A DNA stretch of 64,000 nucleotides, from positions 186,001 to 250,000 of the forward strand of contig NZ_QXFO01000027.1 in NCBI RefSeq assembly GCF_003584105.1. Reading direction: 5' to 3'. Position 1 is the stretch's first letter. Every line of letters begins with the position of its first letter. Below, one piece after another: positions 35,461 to 43,142 of the stretch. A program made the translations under genes and the position numbers. The notes beneath the pieces were generated by a model. It did no database searches. It was not told where the DNA came from and saw only the letters and a list, made by a program, of their open reading frames with translations. Source of the DNA: Flagellimonas taeanensis. GTDB taxonomy: Bacteria > Bacteroidota > Bacteroidia > Flavobacteriales > Flavobacteriaceae.

Positions 35461-36402
35461 TTACATTAAAAATTTTGATGATATCGAGGTGTTGTGGTGC
35501 ACCCTGTGCATCACGTCCGCAAAAAGGTCGGCACAGCTCAATACTTTTATTTTGTTTTGTTTGTGATCGATCGGAATGGAATCGGTGATGATGAGTTCCG
35601 TCAATTTTGATTTCTCTATTTTTTCGTAGGCGTTTCCGGAGAGCAGACCGTGGGTGGTCACGGCACGTACACTTTCGGCCCCTCTTTCCATCATCAGGTC
35701 GGCAGCCTTGGTCAGTGTACCGGCTGTGTCTACCATATCGTCCACCAAAATCACATTCTTGCCCTGCACATCGCCGATCAGTTCCATGTGGGAAATGACA
35801 TTGGCCTTGGCCCGTTGCTTGTAGCAGATGACTACATCGCACTCCAGGGCCTTGGAATAAGCATAGGCCCTTTTTGAGCCACCCATGTCGGGGGATGCGA
35901 TACATAGGTTGTCCAAGTTCAATCCCTTCAAATAGGGGAGGAACAGGGTGGATGCGAACAGATGATCTACGGGTTTTTCAAAAAATCCTTGAATCTGGTC
36001 TGCGTGCAGGTCCATGGTGATGATGCGGGTTGCACCGGCGGTTTCCAACATTTTGGCCACCAGTTTGGCGGCGATGGGAACGCGTGGCTTGTCCTTTCTA
36101 TCTTGCCTGGCCCATCCGAAATAGGGCATTACGGCCGTAATGTGCCTAGCTGAGGCCCTTTTGGCAGCGTCCAGCATCAGTAGCATTTCCATCAAGTTTT
36201 CCGAGCTAGGGTTTGTGGAACCTATAATGAAAATCCGTGTTCCGCGGATAGACTCTTCGAACGAAGGCTGGAATTCCCCGTCACTATATCTGGAGAATTG
36301 GATCTTTCCCAGTTCCGCACCATAGGAAGCGGCTATTTTCTTGCCCAGTTCAATACTTTGGGTACAGGCAAAAATTTTGGGTTCGGGAACTTGATAGGAC
36401 AT
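35461..36402 (-). CDS. prs: Ribose-phosphate pyrophosphokinase
   Basis: 313 residues. Makes PRPP from ribose-5-phosphate and ATP for nucleotide, His and Trp synthesis. Visible motifs are FIIGSTNPSSENLMEMLLMLDAAKRASARHITAVMPYFGWARQDRK in the N-domain, the metal site MDLHADQIQGFF, and the PRPP loop ILVDDMVDTAGTL. Expressed from a promoter with TAAATTTG 51 bp upstream. Confidence 0.96.
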   Translation of the reverse strand: MSYQVPEPKIFACTQSIELGKKIAASYGAELGKIQFSRYSDGEFQPSFEESIRGTRIFIIGSTNPSSENLMEMLLMLDAAKRASARHITAVMPYFGWARQDRKDKPRVPIAAKLVAKMLETAGATRIITMDLHADQIQGFFEKPVDHLFASTLFLPYLKGLNLDNLCIASPDMGGSKRAYAYSKALECDVVICYKQRAKANVISHMELIGDVQGKNVILVDDMVDTAGTLTKAADLMMERGAESVRAVTTHGLLSGNAYEKIEKSKLTELIITDSIPIDHKQNKIKVLSCADLFADVMHRVHHNTSISSKFLM

Positions 36403-36452
36403 TACAAACTCTTGTTAACTAGCTTTTTAAAGTACTTTTTTGCAAAGAGGTG

Positions 36453-36460
36453 CAAATTTA
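36453..36460 (-). promoter_or_regulatory. -7 element of prs
   Basis: Minus strand TAAATTTG, a perfect TAnnTTTG match, in the AT-rich gap between prs and tRNA-Leu. Confidence 0.45.
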
Positions 36461-36501
36461 AAAATTAATTCGGGTTGCTAAAGGATAAATGGAAGTATTT
36501 T

Positions 36502-36534
36502 TTGGTTGTAAATAAAATTATTTTTTTAGCTTTG
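36502..36534 (+). promoter_or_regulatory. Promoter of tRNA-Leu
   Basis: TTGGTTG (36502-36508) and TAGCTTTG (36527-36534, a full TAnnTTTG match) with an 18-base spacer; 28 bp to the tRNA 5' end. Confidence 0.6.
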
Positions 36535-36562
36535 CAGTCGCATTTGAAAAAATGTCCAGTAT

Positions 36563-36644
36563 GCCTTGGTGGCGGAATTGGTAGACGCGCTGGATTCAAA
36601 ATCCAGTGTCTTCGGACGTGTGGGTTCGATTCCCACCCAAGGTA
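36563..36644 (+). tRNA. tRNA-Leu (CAA)
   Basis: 82-base class II tRNA. Acceptor stem GCCTTGG pairs with CCAAGGT, the anticodon stem-loop is CTGGA-TTCAAAA-TCCAG with anticodon CAA, and a long variable arm TGTCTTCGGACG is present. The T arm is GTGGG-TTCGATT-CCCAC. The 3' CCA is not encoded. Reads UUG codons. Confidence 0.97.
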
Positions 36645-36647
36645 CTA

Positions 36648-36690
36648 AAAAACCCTGACGATCAATTGATTGTCAGGGTTTTGTCTTTTT
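36648..36690 (+). terminator. Intrinsic terminator after tRNA-Leu
   Basis: AACCCTGAC (36651-36659) pairs with GTCAGGGTT (36672-36680), followed by TTGTCTTTTTT. Confidence 0.85.
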
Positions 36691-37150
36691 TGAAAGTGAT
36701 GCAAGAGAGACAGTATTAAGGCGAAAAATGATTGAATTTATAGTCATTTAAGATTTCATAATGTACCTATCACGTTTGAATCAATTGATGGCCAAGTTTG
36801 GATGGTGCCAATGATATGCGGTTGGAGGGAACAGTTTAATAACTATCTTTATTCGAACCAATTTTTTGGGACCCTTTTTCAAAGCCCTGCAAATATCTTG
36901 TTACCAATAGGGAAAAGGGTTTTTGCGTGTCTATTTGCCAATACTTCACAATACTTCAAGGTGCCGGAACCTGTTCCTATATGAGCTTAGTTGCTTTAAC
37001 TTAAAAAGGATATCTGTAGCTTGATTTGGGAGCACAATGTCTTGAGGCGGATATGATGTACCATTATCGATAGGCGTTTGAGAAAATTTAAGCTTTTAGA
37101 GGTTTATCGATCAAATCTTCGCCATTGGGAAGCCCATTTAAAATGAAAGA
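36691..37150. other. Gap with no credible gene
   Basis: About 460 bases between the tRNA terminator and the AraC-type gene. A 60-codon frame at 36802-36984 has no family resemblance or start context. Nothing else is recognised. Confidence 0.5.
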
Positions 37151-37711
37151 ATGAAATTATACATCAAATATATGGTCAGTCTTCGCTGCAAAATGTTGGT
37201 AAAGGAAGAGCTGACAAAGTTGGGGCTGGACTACACTGCATTGAACCTAGGCATGGTCGAAACGATGGAGGAGATCACCCTTGAAAAACGCATCCAACTC
37301 AAAAAGAATCTGCTGAAGTCTGGGTTGGAATTGTTGGATGACAAAAAGAGCATATTGATTGAAAAAATCAAGAATGTAATCATCGAAATGATCCATCATA
37401 CTGATGAGATCCCAAAAACCAATTACTCTGGGTATTTGAGCGAAAAATTGGGATATGACTACACGTATTTGTCCAACACGTTTTCTGAAGTGAAAGGGAT
37501 CACCATACAGCACTATATCATTATGCATAAAATTGAAAGGGTAAAAGAACTGCTTTTATATGACGAACTCAATCTTGTCGAAATAGCATACAAGCTCCAT
37601 TATAGCAGCCCCGCACATCTCTCCAATCAATTTAAAAAAATCACCGGTCTCACTCCGTCCTACTATAAAAAGTTAAAGGTAAAAAGGACGCAAAACTTGG
37701 AAAACCTGTGA
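37151..37711 (+). CDS. Small AraC-family transcription regulator
   Basis: 186 residues. The C-terminal AraC/XylS double helix-turn-helix spans about 90-180 (GYLSEKLGYDYTYLSNTFSEVKGITIQHYIIMHKIERVKELLLYDELNLVEIAYKLHYSSPAHLSNQFKKITGLTPSYYK in substance). The N-terminal ~80 residues lack a cupin sensor and resemble the short module in this Bacteroidota subgroup (YMVSLRCKMLVKEELTKLGLDY). The signal is unknown. It starts a plus-strand run of small stress-type genes. Confidence 0.88.
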   Translation: MKLYIKYMVSLRCKMLVKEELTKLGLDYTALNLGMVETMEEITLEKRIQLKKNLLKSGLELLDDKKSILIEKIKNVIIEMIHHTDEIPKTNYSGYLSEKLGYDYTYLSNTFSEVKGITIQHYIIMHKIERVKELLLYDELNLVEIAYKLHYSSPAHLSNQFKKITGLTPSYYKKLKVKRTQNLENL

Positions 37712-37816
37712 TATATGTAAAGTTTACAATTATTTGTGTAGTGAATCCCACCTAATTCTTGCGCACCTTTGTTCATTGCTGGTAATTAGATGATCGGCTC
37801 GACAACAAACCACGCT

Positions 37817-37975
37817 ATGGACATTTTTAAAGAAAATATATCGGTTAAAGGAATCCTCGAAAAACTTCTCAGTCTTTCCCTGCCGAATATCGAGGGCCCA
37901 AGATCAAAACATGAAAAAGAAAGTGAATTGCACCAAAGTTCAGTGCCTGGGTTGATTCGAATTAAAAATAATTGA
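37817..37975 (+). CDS. Possible 52-aa small protein, or part of an sRNA
   Basis: Frame MDIFKENISVKGILEKLLSL... of 52 residues, predicted partly helical. I do not recognise it. What favours a real transcript is the perfect 12-bp terminator hairpin about 85 bp downstream, which belongs to no other gene. An in-frame ATG at 37790 adds nine residues. It may be a peptide, or the region may be a non-coding RNA. Confidence 0.3.
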   Translation: MDIFKENISVKGILEKLLSLSLPNIEGPRSKHEKESELHQSSVPGLIRIKNN

Positions 37976-38060
37976 AAGTAATCTTTAATGCAATGTTGGC
38001 TCATATGCTTTGAAGCAATTTAATTTGTTGATACGTGCTTTTAATTTTTTAAAAGCCCAA

Positions 38061-38097
38061 AAAAGAGCAGGAACTAAAAAATACTGCTCTTTTTTCT
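38061..38097 (+). terminator. Strong intrinsic terminator
   Basis: AAAAAAGAGCAG (38061-38072) pairs perfectly with CTGCTCTTTTTT (38086-38097); 13-base loop. It ends whatever is transcribed after the AraC gene. Confidence 0.8.
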
Positions 38098-38282
38098 TGG
38101 TGCTACTTTCCCTTGCCAATAGAGCATTTTACGATCATCGTCCCAACCATTCCAATTATCCTAAACCAACACTAAACACTCGGTCGTGAGAAAATGTGCC
38201 ATCTATTTTATTCTGTTCATAACAATGCTCGTTCTGGCCGGCACATTGCCATGAAGCCATCATAACTTAAAATAAATACAAC

Positions 38283-38399
38283 ATGTCAAAAGAAAAAGAA
38301 GGAAAGAAAAAGTCAGGAAAAACACCCGCTTCAAAAACCCCTAAGGAAAAAAAGGCAGCCAAGAAGGCCAAGCGGAACATCAAGAATAGACCGGAATAG
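38283..38399 (+). CDS. 38-aa lysine-rich basic protein
   Basis: ATG at 38283 to TAG at 38397-38399. The product has 38 residues, of which about 16 are Lys or Arg (MSKEKEGKKKSGKTPASK, then KEKKAAKKAKRNIKNRPE). It is highly basic, with no hydrophobic core, like the tails of small nucleic-acid or ribosome-binding proteins. The codons read cleanly and the next gene starts 33 bp later. Function unknown; a DNA or RNA compaction role is only a guess. Confidence 0.6.
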   Translation: MSKEKEGKKKSGKTPASKTPKEKKAAKKAKRNIKNRPE

Positions 38400-38431
38400 C
38401 GGGGAGGGGACCAATTTATATTTATTCAATT

Positions 38432-38764
38432 ATGGAAAAGGGTGAATTTGAGGAATCCAGGACGTTTAACTTGGCGGATATGCTGGAGTTCGATTCCAAT
38501 GCCATTGTGGTAAAGAACATCAGTGTCCAGAACAACTGTGTCATACAGGCATTTGCATTTGATTTTGGCAAGGTGTTGTCCCATAACGAATCTCCTTTTA
38601 TTCGATTCATCCATATCATTGAAGGAAAGGCCGAGGTTGTCATAAACGGCAATTCCAGTTTTATGCAGAGAGGGGATTCCATACTTGTCCCTGCATATAC
38701 ACCCTGCTCCTTTGAGGCAAATCATAAGTTTAAGATGTTATGCACTACCATAAAAAATGAATGA
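38432..38764 (+). CDS. Cupin-domain protein, AraC-sensor-like
   Basis: 110 residues. A single cupin/RmlC-like barrel: FAFDFGKVLSHNESPFIRFIHIIEGKAEVVINGNSSFMQRGDSILVPAYTPCSFEANHKFK in outline. It resembles the sensing half of AraC regulators but has no DNA-binding domain. His and Glu metal ligands are mostly replaced, so it is more likely a ligand-binding or structural cupin than an oxygenase. Found 440 bp downstream of an AraC regulator that lacks a sensor, which makes a two-part regulator conceivable. Confidence 0.75.
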   Translation: MEKGEFEESRTFNLADMLEFDSNAIVVKNISVQNNCVIQAFAFDFGKVLSHNESPFIRFIHIIEGKAEVVINGNSSFMQRGDSILVPAYTPCSFEANHKFKMLCTTIKNE

Positions 38765-38773
38765 CGCATCGAT

Positions 38774-39004
38774 TTGATCTACACAAAAGCATTTCCAGTG
38801 AAAAAGAATTACACAACAAAAGGATATAAAAAAGGAGATCTTGTTTACGCAAAGGTAAGGCCCTGTGTCGTCCTTGTTGTGCGATTGTACGTCCGTAAGG
38901 TCTATTACTGTGCCATCCAGAACGAACCTGCAGCAAATGAATTGGTTTATTTGGACAGTGAACTTAGGCCATATGCGGGTAATCTATGTACTGTTAAACA
39001 TTGA
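38774..39004 (+). CDS. Hypothetical 76-aa (or 68-aa) protein
   Basis: Frame opens with TTG at 38774; GTG at 38798 gives the more natural KKNYTTKGYKKGDLVYAKVRPC start. No known family. The middle is beta-rich (VRPCVVLVVRLYVRKVYYCAIQN) with conserved-looking Asp, Tyr and Lys, suggesting a small SH3-like or KOW-like barrel. It directly follows the cupin gene. Function unknown. Confidence 0.55.
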   Translation: MIYTKAFPVKKNYTTKGYKKGDLVYAKVRPCVVLVVRLYVRKVYYCAIQNEPAANELVYLDSELRPYAGNLCTVKH

Positions 39005-39070
39005 CAACCAATAGTATGAACGAAAGTGCATAGTTTTATTGAGAAAGCGAGTTTGGGACCTTGTACCATA

Positions 39071-39104
39071 AAAAAACCATCTTTAAAAAAGATGGTTTTT
39101 ATTT
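39071..39104. terminator. Bidirectional terminator between the hypothetical gene and csp
   Basis: AAAAAACCATCTTT pairs with AAAGATGGTTTTT around a short A-rich loop, with T runs on both strands; serves both convergent genes. Confidence 0.85.
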
Positions 39105-39123
39105 GTTCTTGGATTATGGAATC

Positions 39124-39321
39124 TTAGTTGATCAATAATTCAACATTTACGGCGTTCATGCCCTTCTGGCCCCTTTCCATGGTAAATTTTACCTTATCGT
39201 TTTCACGGATCTTGTCTATAAGACCGGTTTGGTGTACAAATACATCATCATTGGAATCATTGGGTTGAATAAAACCAAAACCCTTTGCTTCATTAAAAAA
39301 TTTTACTGTTCCTTCTTGCAT
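39124..39321 (-). CDS. Cold-shock domain protein
   Basis: 65 residues from the ATG at 39319-39321 (MQEGTVKFFNEAKGFGFI). CspA-fold RNA chaperone with RNP1 KGFGFIQ and RNP2 DVFVHQTGL. The longer frame to 39381 adds an unlikely AT-rich leader-derived peptide. It lies 68 bp downstream of the desaturase stop, and both could respond to cold. Confidence 0.93.
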   Translation of the reverse strand: MQEGTVKFFNEAKGFGFIQPNDSNDDVFVHQTGLIDKIRENDKVKFTMERGQKGMNAVNVELLIN

Positions 39322-39389
39322 TACTTTATATTTAATATTAATATTCTGTTCAATTCTTATTTTTATTTTGTTCTTATACAATCACCTTT

Positions 39390-40520
39390 CTACCCGGTAA
39401 GAACAGGTTGTGCCTTCCCTAACTTTCGTAAGACCCCAACATGGTCGATGATGGCAGCGATAAATGTTCTTTTTGTGTTATAAGGAAACCCATATTCCCT
39501 GGCAGTATCCGCTACGATACCAGATATTTTTCTGTAATGTATATGACAGACATTGGGCAATAGATGATGCTCCACTTGGTAGTTCAGCCCACCTATTAGC
39601 CAAGAAAACAGTCTGCTCTTTGGGGAAAAATTCGTTGTTGTGGCCAGTTGGTGGTCTGCCCAGTCACTTGAAATCATTCCATCCTCATTAGGAAGCGGAA
39701 ATTCCGTGTTGGGCATGATGTGCGCCACTTGAAACACGATGCTGATCAACAAGCCTGTAACAAAATGCATACTTAGAAAGGCCAGGATGATGATCCATGG
39801 GGCCAGGGACACAACCAACAAGGGTATGACCAAGTCATATGAAAAGTATATCAACTTCCATCCAACAATCTTCATAAGTGCATTTCGGTAACCATTCTTT
39901 TTGTCGAAAAATCCCATTTTTCGATACCGGTCAAGTCTGATGAAATCTTTGGTGGTAATCCAAGAGACGGTGGACAGCCCATAAAAAAACCACACATATA
40001 AGTATTGGAACCTGTGTAGTCCGTTCTTTTTTGCATGTGGGGAAAACCTAAGGAAAAAAGGGGCGTTGATGTCGTCGTCCGCGCCTTCTATGTTGGTATA
40101 GGTATGATGGAGTACATTGTGCTGGATCTTCCAAACGGCGGCATTACCACCTATAAGGTTCATGGTATATCCAAGATATTTGTTCACTTTTTGATTTTTG
40201 GAGTAAGATCCATGGATGGCATCGTGCATAATGCCCATTCCAATTCCGGCCATTCCAATTCCACTTATGATATAAAGACCAAAAAGCAACAAGGGAGCGG
40301 TAACCATCCCGGTATTTATGAAAATCAAGGGGGTAAAAAAAACAGTGAGCATGATCATGGTCTTCAAAACCATGCTTTTGTTGGCATGCCTACTGATATT
40401 GTTCGTTTTAAAATAGGTACTGACCCTGTTTCTCAAGGTTTTTGAAAAATCAGAGTTTGAATTTTTTGAAAATCTTGGCTTGTTAATGTCGTTAATTGCG
40501 GTTCGGTCTTGTTCACGCAT
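39390..40520 (-). CDS. Membrane fatty-acid desaturase
   Basis: 376 residues. The three His boxes of acyl-CoA/lipid desaturases are present: HDAIHGSY (HxxxH), HNVLHHTY (HxxHH) and QVEHHLLP (QxxHH). Four hydrophobic stretches lie at about 50-95 and 175-270. The QxxHH third box points to the linoleoyl-CoA/front-end-like group without a fused cytochrome b5. It would introduce double bonds to keep membranes fluid, in line with the adjacent cold-shock gene. Confidence 0.9.
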   Translation of the reverse strand: MREQDRTAINDINKPRFSKNSNSDFSKTLRNRVSTYFKTNNISRHANKSMVLKTMIMLTVFFTPLIFINTGMVTAPLLLFGLYIISGIGMAGIGMGIMHDAIHGSYSKNQKVNKYLGYTMNLIGGNAAVWKIQHNVLHHTYTNIEGADDDINAPFFLRFSPHAKKNGLHRFQYLYVWFFYGLSTVSWITTKDFIRLDRYRKMGFFDKKNGYRNALMKIVGWKLIYFSYDLVIPLLVVSLAPWIIILAFLSMHFVTGLLISIVFQVAHIMPNTEFPLPNEDGMISSDWADHQLATTTNFSPKSRLFSWLIGGLNYQVEHHLLPNVCHIHYRKISGIVADTAREYGFPYNTKRTFIAAIIDHVGVLRKLGKAQPVLTG

Positions 40521-41193
40521 GTGATGTAAAGGAATAATGGATAAGCGAAATTGGCTTGGGCGTGTTGAAGAATTGTCCGGATGTGGGGACCATTACATAA
40601 TTGTCCAAATCCACACAGGCTTCACCATCCTTAACGTTTGGCTTAAAATATTTGACTACGTTGTAAATTAAAAAGAAGAGAGCTGAAAATGAATCGAGGA
40701 CCTGCGTAGACTAAATTGACTTGGGCTTTCTGAATTTTAACCTTACAAACTTACCATTTATCCCGACAGTATTCCCCAATAATGTGTTAATTGTTGAAAA
40801 TAAGTGTTTTAAGGAACGAAACTGTTTTAAGTGTCGAATTGCTGTAACTAGGGCAATAGGAATCAAAAAAATGATTGTGGACCATGAAAGTAGGGCCATT
40901 CCCTATTCTAAAATAAACAGGACAAATAAGTACATTTCCAATTTAAATCCTTTCCTTTACGGTGCATCACGGATCATGGACGATGATTGCTCCAATCCTT
41001 AAATAAAAAGATTGCCCTCTCCTTTACCTATTTCCAAATTCGCAAGGGGCCACTTCTTAGTTATTTTTTGCTTGAACCAATAATAGCGTTTTAAAGGCCC
41101 AACAGGCCTAAAGTCCAAAGTTGTATATGCCAGGGGGCCACCATATCCCTCAAAATGGCAGTATCTAATAATTGTTAATAATAAGAAGAAAAC
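40521..41193. other. Gap with no credible gene
   Basis: About 670 bases between the divergent desaturase and rpsU genes. Frames at 40721-41002 (plus) and 40999-41355 (minus) lack any family resemblance; the second is antisense to rpsU. Promoters for both neighbours must lie here, but no clear TAnnTTTG pair was found. An untranslated regulatory leader for rpsU is possible. Confidence 0.5.
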
Positions 41194-41388
41194 ATGCTGA
41201 TAGTAAAAATATTGCCCGGCGAGAATATAGAAAGAGCGTTGAAAAGGTATAGGAACAAGGTGAGGAATACCCAACAGCTGAAACGTATCCGGAACAACCA
41301 GGAGTTTACCAAAAAATCCGAGGAGAAGAGAGAGAGTCTGAAAAAGGCGATCCATAAGAATGAATATTTAAAAATGAATGAGGAGTGA
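41194..41388 (+). CDS. rpsU: Divergent 30S ribosomal protein bS21
   Basis: 64 residues with the bS21 layout: VKILPGENIERALKRYRNKVRNTQQLKRIRNNQEFTKKSEEKRESLKKA in outline, Arg/Lys-rich helices. Relative to the usual Flavobacteriaceae bS21 it differs at many positions, so it may be a second copy. In Bacteroidota bS21 helps bury the anti-Shine-Dalgarno of 16S rRNA, so a variant could change translation choice. It lies 4 bp before the NYN gene, which has an AGGAG sequence, unusual in this phylum. Confidence 0.9.
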   Translation: MLIVKILPGENIERALKRYRNKVRNTQQLKRIRNNQEFTKKSEEKRESLKKAIHKNEYLKMNEE

Positions 41389-41392
41389 TTTT

Positions 41393-42130
41393 ATGGACAA
41401 GGATTTAAACCTTGCCGTCCTAATAGACGGTGACAATATTCCCTCCAAATATGTCAAGGAAATGTTGGAGGAGATTGCCAAATATGGAAACCCGAGCATT
41501 AAGAGGATCTATGGGGATTGGACAAAGCCAAGTTTGGTGAAATGGAAGGACGTGCTGCTAAAGAATGCCATTACGCCCGTCCAACAATACGGATATACCA
41601 CGGGAAAGAACTCTACGGACAGTGCCATGATCATCGATGCAATGGACATACTGTATTCTGGAAAGGTGAATGGTTTTTCACTGGTATCCAGCGACAGTGA
41701 CTTTACTCGGTTGGCCATACGGCTGAGAGAGGCGGGGATGACCGTTTTTGGCATTGGTGAACGAAAGACCCCGGACCCCTTCATCGTTTCATGTGATAAG
41801 TTCATCTATCTCGAAATACTGCACAAGACCCATGCAGGGGAATCCAATGCTCCCGAAAAAAACGAGAAGAACAAGGTTGACAAGATTACTCCAAAGGTTG
41901 TGGATCTGATTCTTTCCACCATTGCCGATGTGGAGGATGAAGAGGGTTGGGCCTTCTTGGGCGAGGTGGGGACACTACTGCAAAAGAAACAGCCCAATTT
42001 TGATGCAAGGAACTATGGGTTCAAGAAGTTGACACCTTTGGTCAAGTCCATTGCCCAAATTGAAACTGGGTCAAGAAAAAACCCAAAGGGGAATGGGAAC
42101 CTGATCTATGTAAGGGCAGTACCTAATTAA
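41393..42130 (+). CDS. NYN-domain RNase-like protein with LOTUS/OST-HTH domain
   Basis: 245 residues from the ATG at 41393. The NYN (PIN-like) domain, residues ~4-145, holds the acidic sites DGDN, TDSAMIIDAMDIL and SSDSDF, as in LabA/Limkain-type proteins. The C-terminal part (about 165-245, WAFLGEVGTLLQKKQPNFDARNYGFKKLTPLVKSI) is an OST-HTH/LOTUS-like RNA-binding domain. It is likely an endoribonuclease or RNA-binding regulator. AGGAG sits 7 bp before the start. Middle gene of bS21-NYN-sigma. Confidence 0.88.
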   Translation: MDKDLNLAVLIDGDNIPSKYVKEMLEEIAKYGNPSIKRIYGDWTKPSLVKWKDVLLKNAITPVQQYGYTTGKNSTDSAMIIDAMDILYSGKVNGFSLVSSDSDFTRLAIRLREAGMTVFGIGERKTPDPFIVSCDKFIYLEILHKTHAGESNAPEKNEKNKVDKITPKVVDLILSTIADVEDEEGWAFLGEVGTLLQKKQPNFDARNYGFKKLTPLVKSIAQIETGSRKNPKGNGNLIYVRAVPN

Positions 42131-42141
42131 AAACAAATCCG

Positions 42142-43008
42142 ATGAGACCTTTATCAATATCAAAACAGATCACAAAAAGGGAGGCACCCTCCCTTACGAT
42201 GTACCTTAATGACATAAGCCGCATTCCGATGATCACCGAGAACGAAGAGGTTGATTTGGCGGTTCGTATCAGGCAAGGAGATACCAAGGCCTTGGAAAGA
42301 TTGGTATCGGCCAATTTACGATTTGTTGTGTCCGTGGCAAAACAGTACCAGTCTCGTGGGCTCAATTTGCACGATCTTATCAATGAAGGGAATGTGGGGT
42401 TGGTAAGGGCCGCCTCAAAATTTGATGAGACACGGGGATTCAAGTTCATTTCCTATGCCGTATGGTGGATTCGCCAAGGGATAATTCAGGCACTTGCCGA
42501 AAAGTCAAGAATGGTAAGGCTGCCCTTGAACAAAATAAATGTGATCAATAAGATCAACAAAGCCACTTCCCAATTTGAGCAAAATAATGAAAGAGTACCC
42601 ACGGCAGAAGAAATTACAGAGCTGATAGATTTTTCCTTATCAGAGATCCAGATATGCTTGAACCTCTCCTCTTGGGCCATTTCAATGGATGAACCATTGA
42701 ACGCCGGAGATGGTGACCTGAACATGTACGATACAATGTCCTCCCAGGAATTTGGTCGACCAGAAGAAAAATTGATCAAGGATTCATTGCAATTGGAAAT
42801 CGATGGTATTTTGGAAATTTTGTCTTACCGGGAAGCCTTTGTGATCAAAATGTACTTTGGGATAGGAACAGATGATTCTATGGGAATGGAGGAAATCGCT
42901 TTTCATTTGGACCTCACGACAGAAAGGGTCAGGCAAATAAAAACAAGGGCTTTGAACCGATTAAGGAACTCTTCCAAGATTGATTTTTTGAAGGAGTATT
43001 TGGAATAG
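42142..43008 (+). CDS. Group-2 RpoD-like sigma factor
   Basis: 288 residues, close to the Bacteroidota primary sigma in length and layout but diverged. Region 1.2 PSLTMYLNDISRIPMIT, region 2 LRFVVSVAKQYQSRGLNLHDLINEGNVGLVRAASKFD then FKFISYAVWWIRQGI, region 3 PLNKINVINKINKATSQFEQ, and region 4 MEEIAFHLDLTTERVRQIKTRALNRL. Changes from the usual regions 3-4 (for example TERVRQIKTRALNRL against the usual RERVRQIKEKAIRRL) suggest an alternative factor. Start codon 12 bp past the NYN stop. Confidence 0.88.
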   Translation: MRPLSISKQITKREAPSLTMYLNDISRIPMITENEEVDLAVRIRQGDTKALERLVSANLRFVVSVAKQYQSRGLNLHDLINEGNVGLVRAASKFDETRGFKFISYAVWWIRQGIIQALAEKSRMVRLPLNKINVINKINKATSQFEQNNERVPTAEEITELIDFSLSEIQICLNLSSWAISMDEPLNAGDGDLNMYDTMSSQEFGRPEEKLIKDSLQLEIDGILEILSYREAFVIKMYFGIGTDDSMGMEEIAFHLDLTTERVRQIKTRALNRLRNSSKIDFLKEYLE

Positions 43009-43142
43009 GATATTTTGGTGGTTTTGGGTATATGGGACAAGAATCCTAGCCTTTGGAAATAGGAGCGTATGTTTTATTTGAACTGAAAGGTCACTGATAT
43101 TCATTTGAATATCAGTGACTTTTTGTTTATGGGATTCATTTA

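Noticed and set aside
36802-36984. 60-codon plus-strand frame after tRNA-Leu
   Set aside because: No family resemblance and no start or promoter context.
38186-38254. 22-codon hydrophobic frame starting at GTG
   Set aside because: Resembles a lone signal peptide but has no mature part, no conservation evidence and a weak start; may be a remnant.
40721-41355. Frames on both strands upstream of rpsU
   Set aside because: One overlaps rpsU in antisense; neither shows a known domain.
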